A DNA stretch of 64,000 bases, taken from the NCBI RefSeq assembly GCF_001434315.1, contig NZ_AZFE01000003.1, forward strand, positions 62,001 to 126,000, written 5' to 3'. Position 1 is the first letter of the stretch. Every line of letters begins with the position of its first letter. This DNA comes from Paucilactobacillus oligofermentans DSM 15707 = LMG 22743. GTDB lineage: Bacteria > Bacillota > Bacilli > Lactobacillales > Lactobacillaceae. A program made the translations under genes and the position numbers. The notes beneath the pieces were generated by a model. The model saw nothing but the letters and a program-made list of their open reading frames with translations, was not told the DNA's origin and searched no databases. This document shows, piece by piece, positions 37,371 through 46,438 of this stretch.

Positions 37371-39209
37371 ATGTGGAGTTATTTAAAACGTGTGCTAATT
37401 GGTAAACCGTTGAAAACACTTGATGAAGGTGGGATGCATCTTAGCAAGTTTAAGGCGTTAGCTTTACTTTCGTCTGATGCTCTTTCTTCAGTAGCGTACG
37501 GTCCAGAACAGATTACAACTGTCTTGGTCGCTTTATCAGCAGTTGCACTCTGGTATTCAATTCCAATAGCCGTCGTTGTTTTGATTCTATTGTTGGCGAT
37601 AACATTATCGTATCGTCAAATTATCCATGCATATCCAGGTGGTGGTGGGGCCTATATGGTAGCCAGCGCTAACTGGGGTCGCGATGGTGGATTAGTAGCT
37701 GGAGGATCATTATTAGTTGATTATATGTTAACTGTTGCGGTATCGACTACCTCTGGAACAGAAGCCATTACGTCTGCTATTCCAGCGCTTTATCCTTATT
37801 CGGTGCCAATTGCCATTGTAATTGTCTTTTTGATTATGGCGATGAATTTACGTGGGATGAGTGAAAGTGCCAATATTTTAACTGTGCCAGTCTATTTCTT
37901 CGTCGTCGTCTTATTCGTTACGATTGGTTGGGGACTGTTTAATATTGTTACTGGTAATATTGAATTTCAAGCACCAGCTGCTATTGGTAAAGCAGTACCC
38001 GGTGTATCAATCTTCTTACTAATTCGTGCCTTTTCTGCTGGTTCATCTTCATTAACTGGGGTCGAAGCCATTAGTAATGCCGTACCAAACTTTAACGCAC
38101 CACGTTCAAAAAATGCGGCTGCTACGTTGTCAATTATGAGTTTAATTCTTGCCTGTTTCTTTGCAGGAGTTATCTTCTTAAGTTACTACTTAGGAGTTAT
38201 GCCTAATGGACATGCGACTGTATTATCACAAATTGGTGCAGCTGTTTATGGCGGACATGGGGTTGGTTATTACTTACTTCAAGTTTCTACGGCATTAATC
38301 TTAGCAGTGGCCGCAAATACAGGATTTTCAGCCTTTCCAATTTTGGCTTATAATCTAGCTAAAGATAAATTTATGCCACATGCATTTATGGATCGTGGTG
38401 ATCGTTTAGGATATTCTAACGGAATTATTGCCTTAGCCGTTGGAGCTGTTGTTTTAATTTTAATTTTCCATGGTAAGACTACAGCCTTGATTCCATTATA
38501 TGCAGTTGGGGTATTCGTCCCATTTACATTATCACAGTCGGGGATGATTATTCATTGGTTCCGAACTCGTGAAGGTTGGTGGCTCGGTAAATCAGTAATT
38601 AATCTAATTGGAGCTTTAATTTCGTTATTCCTTGTTGTTGCATTGTTTTGGCAACATTTCGAAAAAGTATGGCCATATCTAATTATCATGGCATTGCTAT
38701 TGTTATTGTTCCATAAGATCCATGAACATTATCGAAAAGTAGCTGAACAATTGCGGGTTGCTGCTAAATCAACCGTTCAAATTAAAGATTTCGATGGGGC
38801 AACAGTGATTGTGTTAGTTAGCAATGTAACCAAAGTAACAGCCGGAGCAATTAATTATGCTCGTTCAATTGGTGATTATGTGATTGCAATGCATATCTCA
38901 TTTGATGAAAATCCGGGTAAAGAACATAAAACGGCTAATGAATTTAAAGCTGAATTCCCGGATGTTCGTTTCGTTGATATTCATTCATCATATCGCTCAA
39001 TTGCAGCACCTACCTTACGCTTTGTTGATGTAATTGCTAAACGAGCTGCCGCAAGAAATTATTCGACAACTGTATTAGTACCACAATTTGTACCGCGACA
39101 TCCATGGCAAATGGCGTTGCATAATCAAACTAGTTTACGGTTACGTGGAATTTTAAATTCTCGTGAAAACGTTATTGTCTCAACTTATAATTATCATTTA
39201 AAAGAGTAA
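37371..39209 (+). CDS. kimA: KimA-like (YdaO) high-affinity potassium importer
   Basis: APC-superfamily proton-coupled K+ importer, inhibited by c-di-AMP in Bacillus. 612 residues. The N-terminus LKRVLIGKPLKTL, then LSSDALSSVAYGPEQI, SYRQIIHAYPGGGGAYMVA and LLVDYMLTVAVSTTSGTEAIT follow B. subtilis KimA closely. About twelve membrane helices (20-455) are followed by a cytoplasmic domain (about 465-612, with FDGATVIVLVSNVTKVTAGA) where c-di-AMP can act. No ydaO-type riboswitch is present in the 170-nt upstream gap. A generic amino-acid permease is the alternative reading, but the similarity favours KimA. Confidence 0.85.
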   Translation: MWSYLKRVLIGKPLKTLDEGGMHLSKFKALALLSSDALSSVAYGPEQITTVLVALSAVALWYSIPIAVVVLILLLAITLSYRQIIHAYPGGGGAYMVASANWGRDGGLVAGGSLLVDYMLTVAVSTTSGTEAITSAIPALYPYSVPIAIVIVFLIMAMNLRGMSESANILTVPVYFFVVVLFVTIGWGLFNIVTGNIEFQAPAAIGKAVPGVSIFLLIRAFSAGSSSLTGVEAISNAVPNFNAPRSKNAAATLSIMSLILACFFAGVIFLSYYLGVMPNGHATVLSQIGAAVYGGHGVGYYLLQVSTALILAVAANTGFSAFPILAYNLAKDKFMPHAFMDRGDRLGYSNGIIALAVGAVVLILIFHGKTTALIPLYAVGVFVPFTLSQSGMIIHWFRTREGWWLGKSVINLIGALISLFLVVALFWQHFEKVWPYLIIMALLLLLFHKIHEHYRKVAEQLRVAAKSTVQIKDFDGATVIVLVSNVTKVTAGAINYARSIGDYVIAMHISFDENPGKEHKTANEFKAEFPDVRFVDIHSSYRSIAAPTLRFVDVIAKRAAARNYSTTVLVPQFVPRHPWQMALHNQTSLRLRGILNSRENVIVSTYNYHLKE

Positions 39210-39232
39210 TTGAATTTCACAAACTAATTGAT

Positions 39233-39273
39233 CAGCAAAACTATGGTTTAATACCGTAGCTTTGCTGTTTTTT
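39233..39273 (+). terminator. kimA terminator
   Basis: CAGCAAAACTATGG (39233-39246) pairs, with mismatches, with CCGTAGCTTTGCTG (39254-39267), then T-run. Confidence 0.75.
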
Positions 39274-39301
39274 TGGTTTAAATTTATTATGAGCTGATTA
39301 A

Positions 39302-39330
39302 TTGTGAATTAAATAAATCAGCGTTATACT
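39302..39330 (+). promoter_or_regulatory. Promoter of the hydroxyacyl-CoA dehydrogenase gene
   Basis: TTGTGA (39302-39307), 17-bp spacer, TATACT (39325-39330). Confidence 0.7.
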
Positions 39331-39343
39331 TCCTTTGGTAAAA

Positions 39344-39357
39344 AGAAAACGCTTTCA
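39344..39357 (+). promoter_or_regulatory. Catabolite responsive element (cre)
   Basis: AGAAAACGCTTTCA matches the CcpA consensus TGAAARCGYTTTCA at 13 of 14 positions. It begins about 7 bp after the predicted start point, a position used for roadblock repression by CcpA with HPr-Ser-P (hprK is at 48.4 kb). Confidence 0.8.
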
Positions 39358-39396
39358 TCTGCTGTTTACTTTCATTCAATTATAGGAGGATTTATC

Positions 39397-40392
39397 ATGA
39401 ACATTAAACATGTAACCGTTGCGGGTAGTGGTGTACTTGGTAGTCAAATTGCATTTCAAACTGCTTTTAAAGGATTTGAGGTTACAATCTATGATATTAA
39501 TGACGAGGTTTTGGAAACAGCCAAAACCCGTGTTGGTGGGTTAGCACAGTTATATCAAGAAGAAATTGCAAAACAACAAGGTTCTTTTAAAGAAGCTTTA
39601 TCAAACATGGAGTACAATCGTAACCTTTTACCTAATGTTAAGGATGATATTTTTACTCAAATTCATTCTGCAGGCGAAGGTGCTCTGCAGGCTGTAGGTC
39701 GTATTAGTTATTCTTCAGATTTAGCAGTAGCAACTAAAAATGCTGATTTGGTTATCGAAGCGATTCCGGAAGTCATCACGATTAAAGAAAGTTTCTACAA
39801 AAACTTGGGAAAAGTTGCTCCAGAGCACACTATTTTTGCAACTAATTCTTCAACGTTGTTACCAAGTGCTTTTGCGGCTGCAACTGGCCGTCCTAGTCAG
39901 TTTTTAGCCCTTCACTTTGCAAATAATATTTGGAAAAATAATACAGCAGAAATTATGGCGCAAAGCCAAACTGACCCTAAAATCTTTGAAGAAGTTGTTG
40001 ATTTTGCTAAAGCTATTGGCATGATTGCAATTGAATTAAAGAAAGAACAAGCGGGTTATATTTTAAATTCACTACTAGTACCATTCTTAACTGCTGGTCA
40101 GATGCTGGAACTTGATGGTATTTCTGATCCACAAACAATTGATAAAACATGGATGCTAGCTACTAAAGCACCAATGGGACCATTTGCAATCTTGGATATT
40201 GTTGGAATTAAAACAGTTTACAATATCGTTCTCAACTACGCTAAAACAACGGGAGAAGATAAATATCAGAAATTAGCTGATTTAATGATGAACGATTATA
40301 TAAATAAAGGAAAACTTGGGGTTGCAACAGGCGAAGGATTCTATACTTACCCTAATCCAGCTTATGAAGCCGCCGATTTCTTAGAGGGCTAA
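39397..40392 (+). CDS. 3-hydroxyacyl-CoA dehydrogenase family protein
   Basis: NAD(H)-dependent oxidoreductase of the HBDH/HAD family. 331 residues: the Rossmann motif is VAGSGVLGSQIAFQTAFKGF, then IEAIPEVITIKESFYKNLG and FATNSSTLLPSAFA. The catalytic histidine region is ALHFANNIW, and the C-terminal 3HCDH domain (about 205-310) contains APMGPFAILDIVGI. No thiolase or crotonase gene is nearby, so beta-oxidation is not implied. It may act on short-chain or sugar-acid substrates. AGGAGGA precedes the ATG. Expression is probably repressed by glucose through the cre site. Confidence 0.85.
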   Translation: MNIKHVTVAGSGVLGSQIAFQTAFKGFEVTIYDINDEVLETAKTRVGGLAQLYQEEIAKQQGSFKEALSNMEYNRNLLPNVKDDIFTQIHSAGEGALQAVGRISYSSDLAVATKNADLVIEAIPEVITIKESFYKNLGKVAPEHTIFATNSSTLLPSAFAAATGRPSQFLALHFANNIWKNNTAEIMAQSQTDPKIFEEVVDFAKAIGMIAIELKKEQAGYILNSLLVPFLTAGQMLELDGISDPQTIDKTWMLATKAPMGPFAILDIVGIKTVYNIVLNYAKTTGEDKYQKLADLMMNDYINKGKLGVATGEGFYTYPNPAYEAADFLEG

Positions 40393-40416
40393 TTTAATAA
40401 GATATATTAAATAAAT

Positions 40417-40449
40417 AAAACTTACGGTAAATTTAGCCGTAAGTTTTTT
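40417..40449. terminator. Bidirectional terminator
   Basis: AAAACTTACGG (40417-40427) pairs with CCGTAAGTTTT (40437-40447), with flanking A- and T-runs, between the convergent dehydrogenase and yigZ-type genes. Confidence 0.88.
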
Positions 40450-41086
40450 ATTTTGAATATGGAATTTCATTGTATTGTAAACTACCAATCGAAATAGTGA
40501 GCGAATCGTTAAATTGATTCGTTAGTTGGTCAATCGCTAATTCAAGAAAGTTGACATCAACAGGGACCGTTACGGTTACATCAGTAACAAAAACTTCGTT
40601 TGTAATTACTAAATTATTTTGGCTTAAATAATACTTTAGCTTTTCGTGATTAGAATAATTAACCTGAATGATTAGTTGCTGCTGTGTAATTCGCTGAGCC
40701 AGTCCGACTTCATTGATAGCGAGTGATGTGGTGCCGCCATATGCACGAATTAAGCCACCAGCACCTAATTTAATGCCGCCAAAATAACGCGTTACAACAG
40801 CAATAACATCATGAAGCTGTTCTTTTTCAAGGGTATTAAGAATGGGTAATCCAGCGGTACCACTTGGCTCACCATTATCGCTTTCACGTTTGATTTCAGA
40901 ATGTTCACCAATCGTATAGGCATAGCAGTGGTGATTGGCTTTTGAATATTTATTTTGAATACTTTGAATGAATTCTTTGGCTTCATTTTCGGAATGAACT
41001 TTAGCAATTGAACAAATGAAGCGTGATTTTTTAATTTCTTGTTCAAAAGTATGATGATTAGCGACGGTTAAGTATAAATCAGACAT
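40448..41086 (-). CDS. YigZ/IMPACT family protein
   Basis: Family related to eukaryotic IMPACT; function in bacteria is unclear. 212 residues from the ATG at 41086 with AAAGG upstream. The N-terminal domain has KKSRFICSIAKVHSENEA, HCYAYTIG, SDNGEPSGTAGLPILN and TRYFGGIKLGAGGLIRAYG, all family hallmarks. The C-terminal part (about 140-205) is the DUF1949 domain. It is divergent from comFA, as in many Firmicutes. Confidence 0.92.
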   Translation of the reverse strand: MSDLYLTVANHHTFEQEIKKSRFICSIAKVHSENEAKEFIQSIQNKYSKANHHCYAYTIGEHSEIKRESDNGEPSGTAGLPILNTLEKEQLHDVIAVVTRYFGGIKLGAGGLIRAYGGTTSLAINEVGLAQRITQQQLIIQVNYSNHEKLKYYLSQNNLVITNEVFVTDVTVTVPVDVNFLELAIDQLTNQFNDSLTISIGSLQYNEIPYSK

Positions 41087-41149
41087 GAGAAGACCTTTCA
41101 AAAAGTATTTTGGTAGTTAATTACGTATGTATTGTTTAGAGGTGTAATT

Positions 41150-42487
41150 ATGGATCGTAAACTATTGTTTGGTCGAAGGGTTATTGATGGAGTTTCAGCA
41201 GTTAATTCATATCCAAACGATATAGTGGCGTCATCATCAATCGTGATAACGGGTAAATATATCCGTTGTGGCCGGTGCAATTATGTAATTGATACTAAAA
41301 AGACTAGTTTGCCAAATGATAATTATTATTGTCCAGCGTGTATTATGCTTGGACGAAATTCAACACTAACTCAATTTTATCATTTACCAGAAGTAAATCA
41401 GTTTAAACATCAAGATAATCCGCTCACTTGGCAGGGAAAATTATCAGTCCTGCAAGAAAAATGTTCAGAAGAAATTACGAACTGTTTAGCAACCCATCAA
41501 AAGCATTTATTATGGGCAGTAACCGGGGCTGGAAAAACGGAAATGTTGTTTAATGCAATTAATGAGGCACTTAAACGAAATGAACGAATTGCGATTGCTT
41601 CACCGCGAGTTGATGTGTGTATTGAATTATTCCCAAGGCTGCAAGCCGCATTTGCTGATATAGACATGTGCTTATTACATGGTCGACAAAGTGAGCCATA
41701 TCGATATACGCAGCTAACAATTTGTACAACTCATCAACTACTTAAATTTTACCACGCTTTTGACAACTTAATTGTCGATGAGGTCGATTCATTTCCGTAT
41801 GCGGATAATCAGCAGCTTTATTTTGCGACTGAAAATGCGGTTAAGGTTGGTGGAGGAATATTATATTTAACCGCAACGCCAGGGAAAAAACTGTTAGCTC
41901 GTGCAAAATGTGGAAAGCTCGGGATTAGTTATTTACCGTTACGTTATCACGGGTATTTATTACCAGAAATAACCGTTAAGTTAGCCCCTAAAATGCAGGG
42001 TAATCTTAAAAATAAAAAATTGCCGGTGTCATTAGCTCGATCCATTAAACAAAGATATGTTAAGGGTCAACGATTTTTATTATTTGTTCCTAGAATAGCT
42101 GATTTATCAATTATCAAAGTTGCCATTGAAAAGGAAATTCCTGGAATTAATTGTGTGACGGTTCATGCGGCAGATGCTGATCGGCTAGAAAAAGTAAAAG
42201 CAATGAGAGAAGAGAAAATTTCATTCCTAGTAACAACATCTATCTTGGAACGAGGCGTAACTTTTCCTGGAATTGATGTTTTGGTACTGGGAGCTGATGA
42301 TTCTGTTTTTTCAGCGTCTGCATTAGTCCAAATTGCCGGGAGAGTTGGGAGGTCTTCGGATCGACCAACTGGAGATGTGCTTTTTTGGATTAGCGAGTAT
42401 GCTCAAAATGTTAGATCAGCCATTCATCAAATTAAATTTGTTAACCGAAAAGGAAGAGTGATACAACGTGAATTGTATGATATGTAG
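41150..42487 (+). CDS. comFA: Competence helicase ComFA
   Basis: DEAD-like ATPase that powers uptake of single-stranded DNA. 445 residues: a zinc finger with C40, C43, C61 and C64, Walker A AVTGAGKT at 123-130, IVDEVDSFPY (DExx box), YLTATPGKKL (motif III) and a second RecA domain with TTSILERGVTFPGIDVLVLG and QIAGRVGRS. All motifs are intact. The ATG at 41150 follows GAGGTG. comFC overlaps its end by 20 nt. Confidence 0.95.
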   Translation: MDRKLLFGRRVIDGVSAVNSYPNDIVASSSIVITGKYIRCGRCNYVIDTKKTSLPNDNYYCPACIMLGRNSTLTQFYHLPEVNQFKHQDNPLTWQGKLSVLQEKCSEEITNCLATHQKHLLWAVTGAGKTEMLFNAINEALKRNERIAIASPRVDVCIELFPRLQAAFADIDMCLLHGRQSEPYRYTQLTICTTHQLLKFYHAFDNLIVDEVDSFPYADNQQLYFATENAVKVGGGILYLTATPGKKLLARAKCGKLGISYLPLRYHGYLLPEITVKLAPKMQGNLKNKKLPVSLARSIKQRYVKGQRFLLFVPRIADLSIIKVAIEKEIPGINCVTVHAADADRLEKVKAMREEKISFLVTTSILERGVTFPGIDVLVLGADDSVFSASALVQIAGRVGRSSDRPTGDVLFWISEYAQNVRSAIHQIKFVNRKGRVIQRELYDM

Positions 42488-43151
42488 TCAACAGATTAGG
42501 CAATTATTTAGTTTGAAACAAATTTTAGCGTGTGAAGTCATGCCACCATTGATTATTTGTTATGAATGTCGTGAATCCTTTGATAAAATTAATGGTCAAG
42601 TTTGCTCTGGCTGTGGGCGGATATTTAATAAACTTAGTCTATGTGATGACTGTATACGATGGCAAAATAAATTTGGCTATATATTACACAATCAGGCGTT
42701 GTTTGAATATGATTCAACAATGAAGGAATTTATGAAGCAATATAAGTTTAATGGTGACTATCAATTACGTTCTGTTTTTAAAACAGAAATGAAACTAGCA
42801 ATTAAGATGATTAACTTTGACTTAGTTGTGCCAATTCCAATAACCCCTTCAACTGGTAATCAGCGTGGCTTTAATCAAGTTGAAGGGATAATTGAGGATT
42901 GTGAATATACACAGTTATTAAGAACGATTGAAACCGATAAAACAGAACCGCAATCACATAAAACACGGCAGGAACGATTAGAATTGCAGCAACCATTCGA
43001 ATTACTTGATGCAATGAAAGAAACAGTATTTGAAAAAACGGTTTTATTAGTTGATGACGTTTATACAACTGGAACAACTTTGTATCATGCGGCTAATTTA
43101 TTAAAAACATGTGGAACGAAAAAAATCAGTAGTTTAACCTTAGCAAGATAA
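42468..43151 (+). CDS. comFC: Competence protein ComFC (phosphoribosyltransferase-like)
   Basis: Works with ComFA during transformation. 227 residues: N-terminal zinc-ribbon cysteines (CMICSQQ, CYECRES, CSGCGRIF, CDDC) and a C-terminal PRTase fold with VLLVDDVYTTGTTLYHAA, the PRPP-binding signature. PTPSTGNQRGFNQ-like sequence matches the family RGFNQ motif. The GTG start lies inside comFA, suggesting coupled translation. Intact. Confidence 0.94.
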   Translation: MNCMICSQQIRQLFSLKQILACEVMPPLIICYECRESFDKINGQVCSGCGRIFNKLSLCDDCIRWQNKFGYILHNQALFEYDSTMKEFMKQYKFNGDYQLRSVFKTEMKLAIKMINFDLVVPIPITPSTGNQRGFNQVEGIIEDCEYTQLLRTIETDKTEPQSHKTRQERLELQQPFELLDAMKETVFEKTVLLVDDVYTTGTTLYHAANLLKTCGTKKISSLTLAR

Positions 43152-43192
43152 ATTTAAGAAATCGCTACCATATTAATTGCAACGCGGTGCGA

Positions 43193-43252
43193 ACTACATT
43201 ACAATTAGTCTAAGGATATCAGAAGAGTGGTCCTTCTGATGCCAGATGTAGT
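43193..43252 (+). promoter_or_regulatory. Structured leader upstream of hpf
   Basis: An outer stem ACTACAT (43193-43199) with ATGTAGT (43246-43252) encloses an inner stem ATCAGAAG (43218-43225) with CTTCTGAT (43233-43240). The structure ends just before the GGGAG ribosome binding site, so it may affect hpf translation. It matches no family I recognise. Confidence 0.45.
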
Positions 43253-43269
43253 CGAAGGGAGAGATTTCT

Positions 43270-43818
43270 ATGCTTAAATTCAATATTCGTGGTGAAAACA
43301 TCGAGGTAACAGATTCAATTCGTGAGTACGTAACGAAAAAAATTAGTAAATTAGAAAAGTATTTTGGGGAAAACACTGATGCAACTGCAAATGTAAACCT
43401 TAAAGTATATTCCAATCGTGAAGAAAAGGTCGAAGTAACGATCCTTCTTCCTTACCTAACATTGAGAGCTGAAGAAACATCTCAAGATTTATATGGTAGT
43501 GTTGATCTGGTTACTGATAAGCTAGAGCGACAAATTCGTAAGTACAAAACGAAAGTTAATCGTAAATCTCGTGAAAAAGGATTCAAGAATCTTGATTTTA
43601 CGGCAGGAGAAGTTTCAGAAGAGCCAGTTGAAGAATTGGCAGTTGTTCGAACAAAACAATTTTCTTTGAAACCAATGGATAACGAAGAAGCAATTTTACA
43701 AATGGATATGCTGGGACATGACTTCTTTATCTTTGAAGACTCTGAAACCAATGGTGTTAGTATCGTTTACAAACGTAACGATGGACGTTATGGTTTAATT
43801 GAAACCGATGCCGACTAA
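43270..43818 (+). CDS. hpf: Ribosome hibernation promoting factor, long form
   Basis: Binds 30S and dimerises ribosomes into inactive 100S particles in stationary phase. 182 residues: N-terminal HPF/YfiA domain (about 1-100; LKFNIRGENIEVTDSIREYV, KYKTKVNRKSREKG) and a C-terminal dimerisation domain (about 125-180; VVRTKQFSLKPMDNEEAILQ). The two-domain length marks the long HPF of Firmicutes. The ATG follows AGGGAGAG. It sits next to secA in the common order. Confidence 0.96.
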   Translation: MLKFNIRGENIEVTDSIREYVTKKISKLEKYFGENTDATANVNLKVYSNREEKVEVTILLPYLTLRAEETSQDLYGSVDLVTDKLERQIRKYKTKVNRKSREKGFKNLDFTAGEVSEEPVEELAVVRTKQFSLKPMDNEEAILQMDMLGHDFFIFEDSETNGVSIVYKRNDGRYGLIETDAD

Positions 43819-43834
43819 AATAAAAATAATTAAT

Positions 43835-43867
43835 AAGCGCATTTGGATTAATTCCAAATGCGCTTTT
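43835..43867 (+). terminator. hpf terminator
   Basis: A perfect 12-bp stem AAGCGCATTTGG (43835-43846) with CCAAATGCGCTT (43854-43865), followed by Ts. Confidence 0.88.
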
Positions 43868-44012
43868 CTATTGTAAATAACATGGTTGTATAGTTCGGTT
43901 TTAATTATACTTAAAAAATGGTATGATTAAGATTGATATTTTACTAATTACAATGCGTGAGGAGTATTTACACAAACGTACTGGAAATGATGATTGAGAA
44001 GGGATTTTTTTC

Positions 44013-46376
44013 ATGGCAAACATTCTTAAAAAATGGGTCGAAAGCGATCGACGTGAGCTACGTCGAATTAGCGATTTGGCTGATAAAGTTGAATCATATT
44101 ATGATGAATATACAAAGTTAACAGATGATGAATTAAAAGCAAAAACAGATGAATTCAGACAACGATACCAAGATGGTGAAACATTAGATGATTTGTTACC
44201 TGAAGGTTTTGCGGTTGCTCGTGAAGGAGCTAAACGTGTTCTGGGGATGACACCTTTCCACGTCCAAATTATGGGTGGAATTGTACTTCATGAAGGTAAC
44301 ATTTCTGAAATGAAAACTGGTGAAGGTAAGACACTTACAGCAACAATGCCAGTTTATTTGAATGCAATCAGTGGTGATGGTGTTCACGTAGTTACAGTTA
44401 ACGAATACTTGTCAGAACGTGATGCAACTGAAATGGGTGAATTATATAATTGGCTCGGATGTTCAGTTGGTATCAATGGGGCCGAGAAGTCACCAGATGA
44501 AAAACGGGAAGCGTATGCTGCTGATATCACTTATTCAACGAATGCAGAAATTGGATTCGATTATTTGCGTGATAATATGGCTGTTTACCAGGCTGACCAA
44601 GTACAACGTAAAATGAATTATGCGTTAATTGATGAAGTTGATTCAATTCTGATTGATGAAGCTAGAACACCATTAATTATTTCAGGACCAAGTACTGGAA
44701 CGTCACAACTGTATGATACAGCTGATCGTTTTGCTAAAACTTTAAAAGAAGATGATGATCTTAAGGTGGATTTAGAATCAAAAACCGTGTCATTAACTAA
44801 TGAAGGTATTGAAAAAGCAGAAAAATACTTTAAGTTAAATAACTTATATGACGCCGAAAATACAGCGCTAACGCATCACGTTGACCAAGCCTTACGGGCT
44901 AACTTTATTATGTTTAATAATAAAGACTACGTGGTTTCTGATGGTGAAGTATTAATTGTTGATTCATTTACCGGTCGGACAATGCCAGGTCGTCGTTTTA
45001 GTGATGGATTACATCAAGCCTTGGAATCAAAAGAACATGTTGAAATTCAAGATGATAGTAAGACAATGGCTAACATTACGTATCAAAACTTGTTCCGAAT
45101 TTATAAAAAATTATCTGGAATGACTGGGACAGCTAAGACAGAACAAGAAGAATTCCGTGAAACATATAATATGGAGACGATTACGATTCCTACCAATCGT
45201 CCAATTGATCGTGATGATCAACCAGATTTGCTTTACCCAACTTTGAAAAGTAAGTTTGATGCTGTAGCTGCCAGAATTAAAGAATTACATGAAAAAGGGC
45301 AACCAATCTTAGTTGGAACGGTCGCCGTTGAAACTTCGGAATATCTTTCCAATTTATTGGATCAAGATCATATTCCACACGTTGTTTTAAACGCAAAGAA
45401 TCATGCTCGAGAAGCCGATATCGTTAAAAATGCGGGTCAAAAGGGTGCAGTCACCATTGCTACTAATATGGCTGGACGTGGAACTGATATTAAGCTTGGA
45501 CCAGGAGTTGTTGAAGCGGGTGGTTTAGCTGTGATTGGGACTGAACGTCATGAGTCACGACGGATTGATAACCAGTTGCGGGGACGTGCTGGTCGTCAAG
45601 GTGATCCTGGCTTTTCACAATTTTATTTATCACTAGAAGATGATTTGATGCTACGCTTTGGTGGCGATCGAATTAAAGCCTTCCTTGATCGGATGAATGT
45701 TGATGATGAAGACGCTGTGATTAAGAGCCGTTTACTTTCACGTCAAGTAGAATCAGCACAAAAACGGGTTGAAGGTAATAACTTTGATTCACGTAAAAAC
45801 GTTCTACAATACGATGACGTTTTACGTTCACAACGTGAAATTATTTATGAACAACGTCAACAAGTCATTGTTGAGGAAGAATCACTTGAAAATATTATGA
45901 AGCCAATCTTTAAACGCTCAATTGAACGTGCGGTTGATTCGTTTACAGTTGGGAATGAACCTGACTGGAAACTTGATGAAATTGTTAATTTTGCTACAAC
46001 TACATTAGTTCACCCAGATAAAATTACCGAAAATGATTTAAAAGGACTTTCAAGTGATGAAATTAAGACTAAACTTAATGATCTTGCTAAAGAAGTTTAC
46101 AATGAAAAAGTTAATCAGTTGAATAATAAGGCGCAAGTCTTAGAATTTTCAAAAGTAGTATTATTACGAGTAATTGACTCACATTGGACTGATCATATTG
46201 ATACAATGGATCAATTCCGTCAATCAGTTGGGCTCCGTGGTTACGGACAACTAAACCCATTGGTTGAATATCAAACAGCAGGTTACACCTTGTTCCAAGA
46301 AATGATTGCAGATATTGAGTATGAAACGACTCGCTTATTTATGAAATCAGAAATTAGACAAAATGTTACACGCTAA
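44013..46376 (+). CDS. secA: Preprotein translocase ATPase SecA
   Basis: Motor of Sec-dependent export. 787 residues. Walker [15 protein letters not shown] is near 100, [16 protein letters not shown] follows, and [13 protein letters not shown] with [10 protein letters not shown] forms the second nucleotide-binding fold. The protein ends at [11 protein letters not shown] and has no C-terminal CxC...CH zinc motif, as in many lactobacilli. The ATG is behind GAAGGGA. Confidence 0.97.
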   Translation: MANILKKWVESDRRELRRISDLADKVESYYDEYTKLTDDELKAKTDEFRQRYQDGETLDDLLPEGFAVAREGAKRVLGMTPFHVQIMGGIVLHEGNISEMKTGEGKTLTATMPVYLNAISGDGVHVVTVNEYLSERDATEMGELYNWLGCSVGINGAEKSPDEKREAYAADITYSTNAEIGFDYLRDNMAVYQADQVQRKMNYALIDEVDSILIDEARTPLIISGPSTGTSQLYDTADRFAKTLKEDDDLKVDLESKTVSLTNEGIEKAEKYFKLNNLYDAENTALTHHVDQALRANFIMFNNKDYVVSDGEVLIVDSFTGRTMPGRRFSDGLHQALESKEHVEIQDDSKTMANITYQNLFRIYKKLSGMTGTAKTEQEEFRETYNMETITIPTNRPIDRDDQPDLLYPTLKSKFDAVAARIKELHEKGQPILVGTVAVETSEYLSNLLDQDHIPHVVLNAKNHAREADIVKNAGQKGAVTIATNMAGRGTDIKLGPGVVEAGGLAVIGTERHESRRIDNQLRGRAGRQGDPGFSQFYLSLEDDLMLRFGGDRIKAFLDRMNVDDEDAVIKSRLLSRQVESAQKRVEGNNFDSRKNVLQYDDVLRSQREIIYEQRQQVIVEEESLENIMKPIFKRSIERAVDSFTVGNEPDWKLDEIVNFATTTLVHPDKITENDLKGLSSDEIKTKLNDLAKEVYNEKVNQLNNKAQVLEFSKVVLLRVIDSHWTDHIDTMDQFRQSVGLRGYGQLNPLVEYQTAGYTLFQEMIADIEYETTRLFMKSEIRQNVTR

Positions 46377-46382
46377 GAATAA

Positions 46383-46422
46383 AAAGAAAGCTCCTAAGAT
46401 TATTCTGGGTGCTTTCTTTTTT
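46383..46422 (+). terminator. secA terminator
   Basis: AAAGAAAGC pairs with GCTTTCTTT around a partly paired loop (CC/GG), followed by Ts just before the prfB ribosome binding site. Confidence 0.75.
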
Positions 46423-46438
46423 ATCTTCGGAGGATGAA

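Noticed and set aside
39302-39320. Rex site over the hydroxyacyl-CoA dehydrogenase promoter
   Set aside because: TTGTGAA is a perfect left half, but the right half (ATAAATC) does not match TTCACAA.
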